Assembly: GCF_000729995.1 (NCBI RefSeq)
Contig: NZ_JNFG01000010.1
Coordinates: 62,001 to 126,000, forward strand
Reading direction: 5' to 3'
Source: Caballeronia sordidicola
GTDB taxonomy: Bacteria > Pseudomonadota > Gammaproteobacteria > Burkholderiales > Burkholderiaceae
Length of the DNA stretch: 64,000 bases
Of this stretch, positions 62,121 to 64,000 are shown piece by piece. The first letter of the stretch is position 1; the number at the start of each line of letters is the position of its first letter. Position numbers and translations under genes: made by a program. Under the pieces are notes generated by a model. That model did not search any database, had not been told where the DNA came from, and saw nothing but the letters and a program-made list of their open reading frames with translations.

Positions 62121-62825
62121 ATGTCGCGAATAGCACTGATCGAAGATCATGCCCGCCTGGCGGGCATGATCCGGCAATCGTTGTCCGGTGCCGGAATTGA
62201 AACCGATATCTTCAGCAGTCTCTCTGAAGCAGCCTATGGCCTGAGCCGTGCCGACTACTCGGTCATGATCCTTGACCGCGGATTGCCCGACGGCGACGGA
62301 CTGCTTTTTCTGCGAACGTTACGTGCTGCCGGAACCATGACTCCGTGCCTGATGCTGACAGCGCGGGATGCGTTGCACGACCGGATAGAAGGGCTTGAGA
62401 CTGGCGCGGACGACTACGTCACCAAGCCATTCGAGATGAGTGAGCTCGTAGCACGCGTGCGAACGCTGATGCGCAGGCCTGCCGAAATGACGACGCTGAT
62501 TCAAAGCTTCGCTGATATTGCAATCGATCCACAGCAACATGCCATGCGTTGCGGCAACCAGTCCATCCCGCTTGCACCCGCCGAATTGCAGATCATGTCT
62601 GTTTTACTGAGGGCCGCGGGCCGGACCGTTCGCCATGCGGCGCTCGAGCATGCGGGCTGGGGGCTGGGCGACGCAGTCACGCCCAACGCCCTCGAAGTGA
62701 CCATTCACCGGCTGCGAAAGAAGCTGCTGGCGGTGGGGGCGACCACACGACTTGCGAACATCAGGGGCGCAGGTTTCGCGGTCCAGCGGCTGGACTCAGT
62801 GCGAGATGACCAGCGCTCAGAGTGA
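62121..62825 (+). CDS. response regulator, OmpR/QseB-type
   Basis: A 234-residue regulator. The acidic pocket Glu8-Asp9, the phospho-acceptor Asp52 (MILDRGLPDG) and Lys102 (TKPF) are intact. The winged-helix domain (about 130-225) includes LAPAELQIMSVLLRAAGRTV and ALEVTIHRLRKKLLAVG, ending NIRGAGFAVQRL, as in QseB/PmrA relatives. It lies between the MipA gene and a sensor kinase gene. It could control the MipA gene in response to the kinase. Confidence 0.93.
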   Translation: MSRIALIEDHARLAGMIRQSLSGAGIETDIFSSLSEAAYGLSRADYSVMILDRGLPDGDGLLFLRTLRAAGTMTPCLMLTARDALHDRIEGLETGADDYVTKPFEMSELVARVRTLMRRPAEMTTLIQSFADIAIDPQQHAMRCGNQSIPLAPAELQIMSVLLRAAGRTVRHAALEHAGWGLGDAVTPNALEVTIHRLRKKLLAVGATTRLANIRGAGFAVQRLDSVRDDQRSE

Positions 62826-62935
62826 CCGGTACGCTCGACCGTTTCGCCAATGGACGGATCAACTCCAGGCCCGCGACCGCATCGCGCAATGTCATCCTTG
62901 ACGGCATTCGATCAAGTTACACGGACAGCTTCATC

Positions 62936-64000
62936 ATGCTCAGCTACTGGATCAAAAGCCTCTCGGTGCGCTTATGGGTTACAAGCGTGGCGGCGTTAGC
63001 CGTGAGTCTCACGGTCATCGCCGCGATCGTGCTGTACGCTTTCAATCACTTGCCACCCGATACATTCAGGGTGAGCGAGAGCATAAGAAGCGCCCACCTG
63101 TTAGCCTCCCAATTGCGCTTTGACGAGTCGGGGCGGCCGGTGTCGATAAACCTCGACGAGCGCGCGACGTGGCTCTTCGATTTCGCATCGACCGAGTTGC
63201 TGTACCGTACGCTCGACGCTTCGGGACAGGTGCTTCTTGCTTCCCGTGGCGCGCTGAACAATACCTCCTGGGATGCCGGCGATTTGACAAGCTCCCTCGG
63301 CGCCATGAAACGCGTTGCCATTAACGGTAAGCCTTTTGACGTCGTGACCCTGGAGATCATGCACGGGCAAACGCCATTTTTTGTGCAAAGCGCGGCGAGC
63401 GTAGCGTTCAATAAAGCCGTGCTCGGCGAGAGGATCGAGCCGATTCCGGAGATCGTGGGTTATACCTTGCTGATCGCGACAATTATCTTCGGCCTGACCT
63501 TGACCTTCACTGTTCGCCGCGTGCTGCGGCCTCTGCGCGTGGCATCGGATTCCGCTGCTTCAATCACGCCGCAGAACCTTCGCATGCGGCTTTCCATCAA
63601 GGGCGTTCCCAGCGAGATCAAGCCGATTCTTATCGCGTTCAATGATGCGCTGGCGCGCCTCGAAAATGGCTTCGCAGTACAGCAGCAATTTCTTGCCTCA
63701 GCTGCTCATGAACTTCAAACACCGCTGACTTTGATAAGAGGACAGATCGAGTTGCAGCCCGAGGTCGAGAACAAGGATTCACTGTTCCGCGAAATCGACT
63801 TGATGGCACGGCAGGTCCGGCAGCTCTTGCATCTCGCCGAAGTAAGTGAATCGCAAAACTTTGAATTTGGCGAGGTCGACAAGGTCGATGTTGTCGAGGA
63901 CGTGGTGGACTATCTGGCGCGCAAGGCGGACAAGAAACAAGTGAAACTGCATGTGGACGCTCCTGTCATTCCCGCGACAATGCGAGCTGACAGGAGCGCG
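62936..64000 (+). CDS. sensor histidine kinase, partial (runs off the window)
   Basis: The first 355 codons of a kinase, open to the window edge. Two membrane helices (about 13-36 and 175-197) bound a periplasmic sensor of about 140 residues. The HAMP-like linker RVLRPLRVASDSAASI follows. The H-box reads SAAHELQTPLTLIRGQIE with phospho-acceptor His258; Gln261 stands where Arg is normal (HELR). The ATP-binding domain lies beyond the window. ATG 62936 gives a typical basic N-terminus, although no strong ribosome site precedes it. It is the partner of the response regulator encoded 110 bases upstream. Confidence 0.88.
   Translation, partial: MLSYWIKSLSVRLWVTSVAALAVSLTVIAAIVLYAFNHLPPDTFRVSESIRSAHLLASQLRFDESGRPVSINLDERATWLFDFASTELLYRTLDASGQVLLASRGALNNTSWDAGDLTSSLGAMKRVAINGKPFDVVTLEIMHGQTPFFVQSAASVAFNKAVLGERIEPIPEIVGYTLLIATIIFGLTLTFTVRRVLRPLRVASDSAASITPQNLRMRLSIKGVPSEIKPILIAFNDALARLENGFAVQQQFLASAAHELQTPLTLIRGQIELQPEVENKDSLFREIDLMARQVRQLLHLAEVSESQNFEFGEVDKVDVVEDVVDYLARKADKKQVKLHVDAPVIPATMRADRSA

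Overview
The window looks like chromosome of a high-GC betaproteobacterium of the Burkholderiaceae, most like Paraburkholderia, Caballeronia or Burkholderia. This rests on the Burkholderia-type trimeric porin, the RND pump with a NodT-type outer-membrane factor, the many LysR regulators set divergently to short metabolic operons, and the overall gene style. It is an inference from protein character, not from a marker gene. I saw no rRNA, tRNA, transposase, phage module or CRISPR array. The DNA reads as accessory or niche-adaptation chromosome: six LysR, two AraC-type, and one each of TetR, MarR, ArsR and PadR regulators, two two-component systems, a phytochrome kinase, two toxin-antitoxin loci and several decayed genes.

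Layout. 0.2-0.8 kb: a higBA toxin-antitoxin operon with a palindromic promoter-operator. 0.9-3.3 kb: a DUF2848 gene divergent from a LysR regulator that overlaps an AllA-like (ureidoglycolate lyase family) gene. 3.3-12.8 kb: the largest metabolic locus. An OccR/NocR-like LysR gene is divergent from a PotDABC-type ABC importer, a DAO-type FAD oxidoreductase, an HcnABC-like oxidoreductase trimer ([2Fe-2S] subunit, FAD/NAD subunit with BFD-like cysteines, DAO-type subunit) and a RidA imine deaminase. Together these suggest import and oxidative deamination of an opine-like, imino-acid or D-amino-acid compound. 13.0-13.8 kb: hicAB with twin inverted operators. 14-18 kb: TetR, LysR, an alpha/beta hydrolase, DoxX and a YceH-like protein.

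18.1-26.2 kb: a drug-efflux block on the minus strand, made of an OmpR/EnvZ-type pair followed by membrane-fusion protein, RND pump and outer-membrane factor. 26.3-34.7 kb: an oxidoreductase remnant, a secreted GH6 glycosidase, a porin, a PACE-family efflux protein with LysR, a DUF72 protein, and an MHS transporter plus esterase divergent from LysR. 35.1-41.1 kb: an ArsR/SRPBCC/DUF1801 operon divergent from an epoxide hydrolase, then a MarR-headed cluster with two homologous small proteins of unknown function (one exported, one cytosolic), an NmrA-type protein and a SnoaL-like protein. This last cluster is my best candidate for an undescribed small system.

41.1-49.5 kb: LysR with a divergent MFS exporter, a bacteriophytochrome histidine kinase with an atypical ATP-binding domain, an aldo-keto reductase with a SnoaL-like protein, a frameshifted SulP remnant, a SUI1/YciH protein and a possible monooxygenase remnant. 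49.8-53 kb: a beta-repeat adhesin-like protein without a signal peptide, and a lipoprotein. 53.1-64 kb: a GNAT protein divergent from a GlxA/AraC regulator whose start abuts a perfect 12-bp inverted repeat, a lone amino-acid-type binding protein, a Tat-exported serine hydrolase, a PadR plus DUF1700/GIN-domain pair, a truncated desaturase with an AraC regulator, and a MipA/OmpV protein followed by a response regulator and a sensor kinase that runs off the window end.
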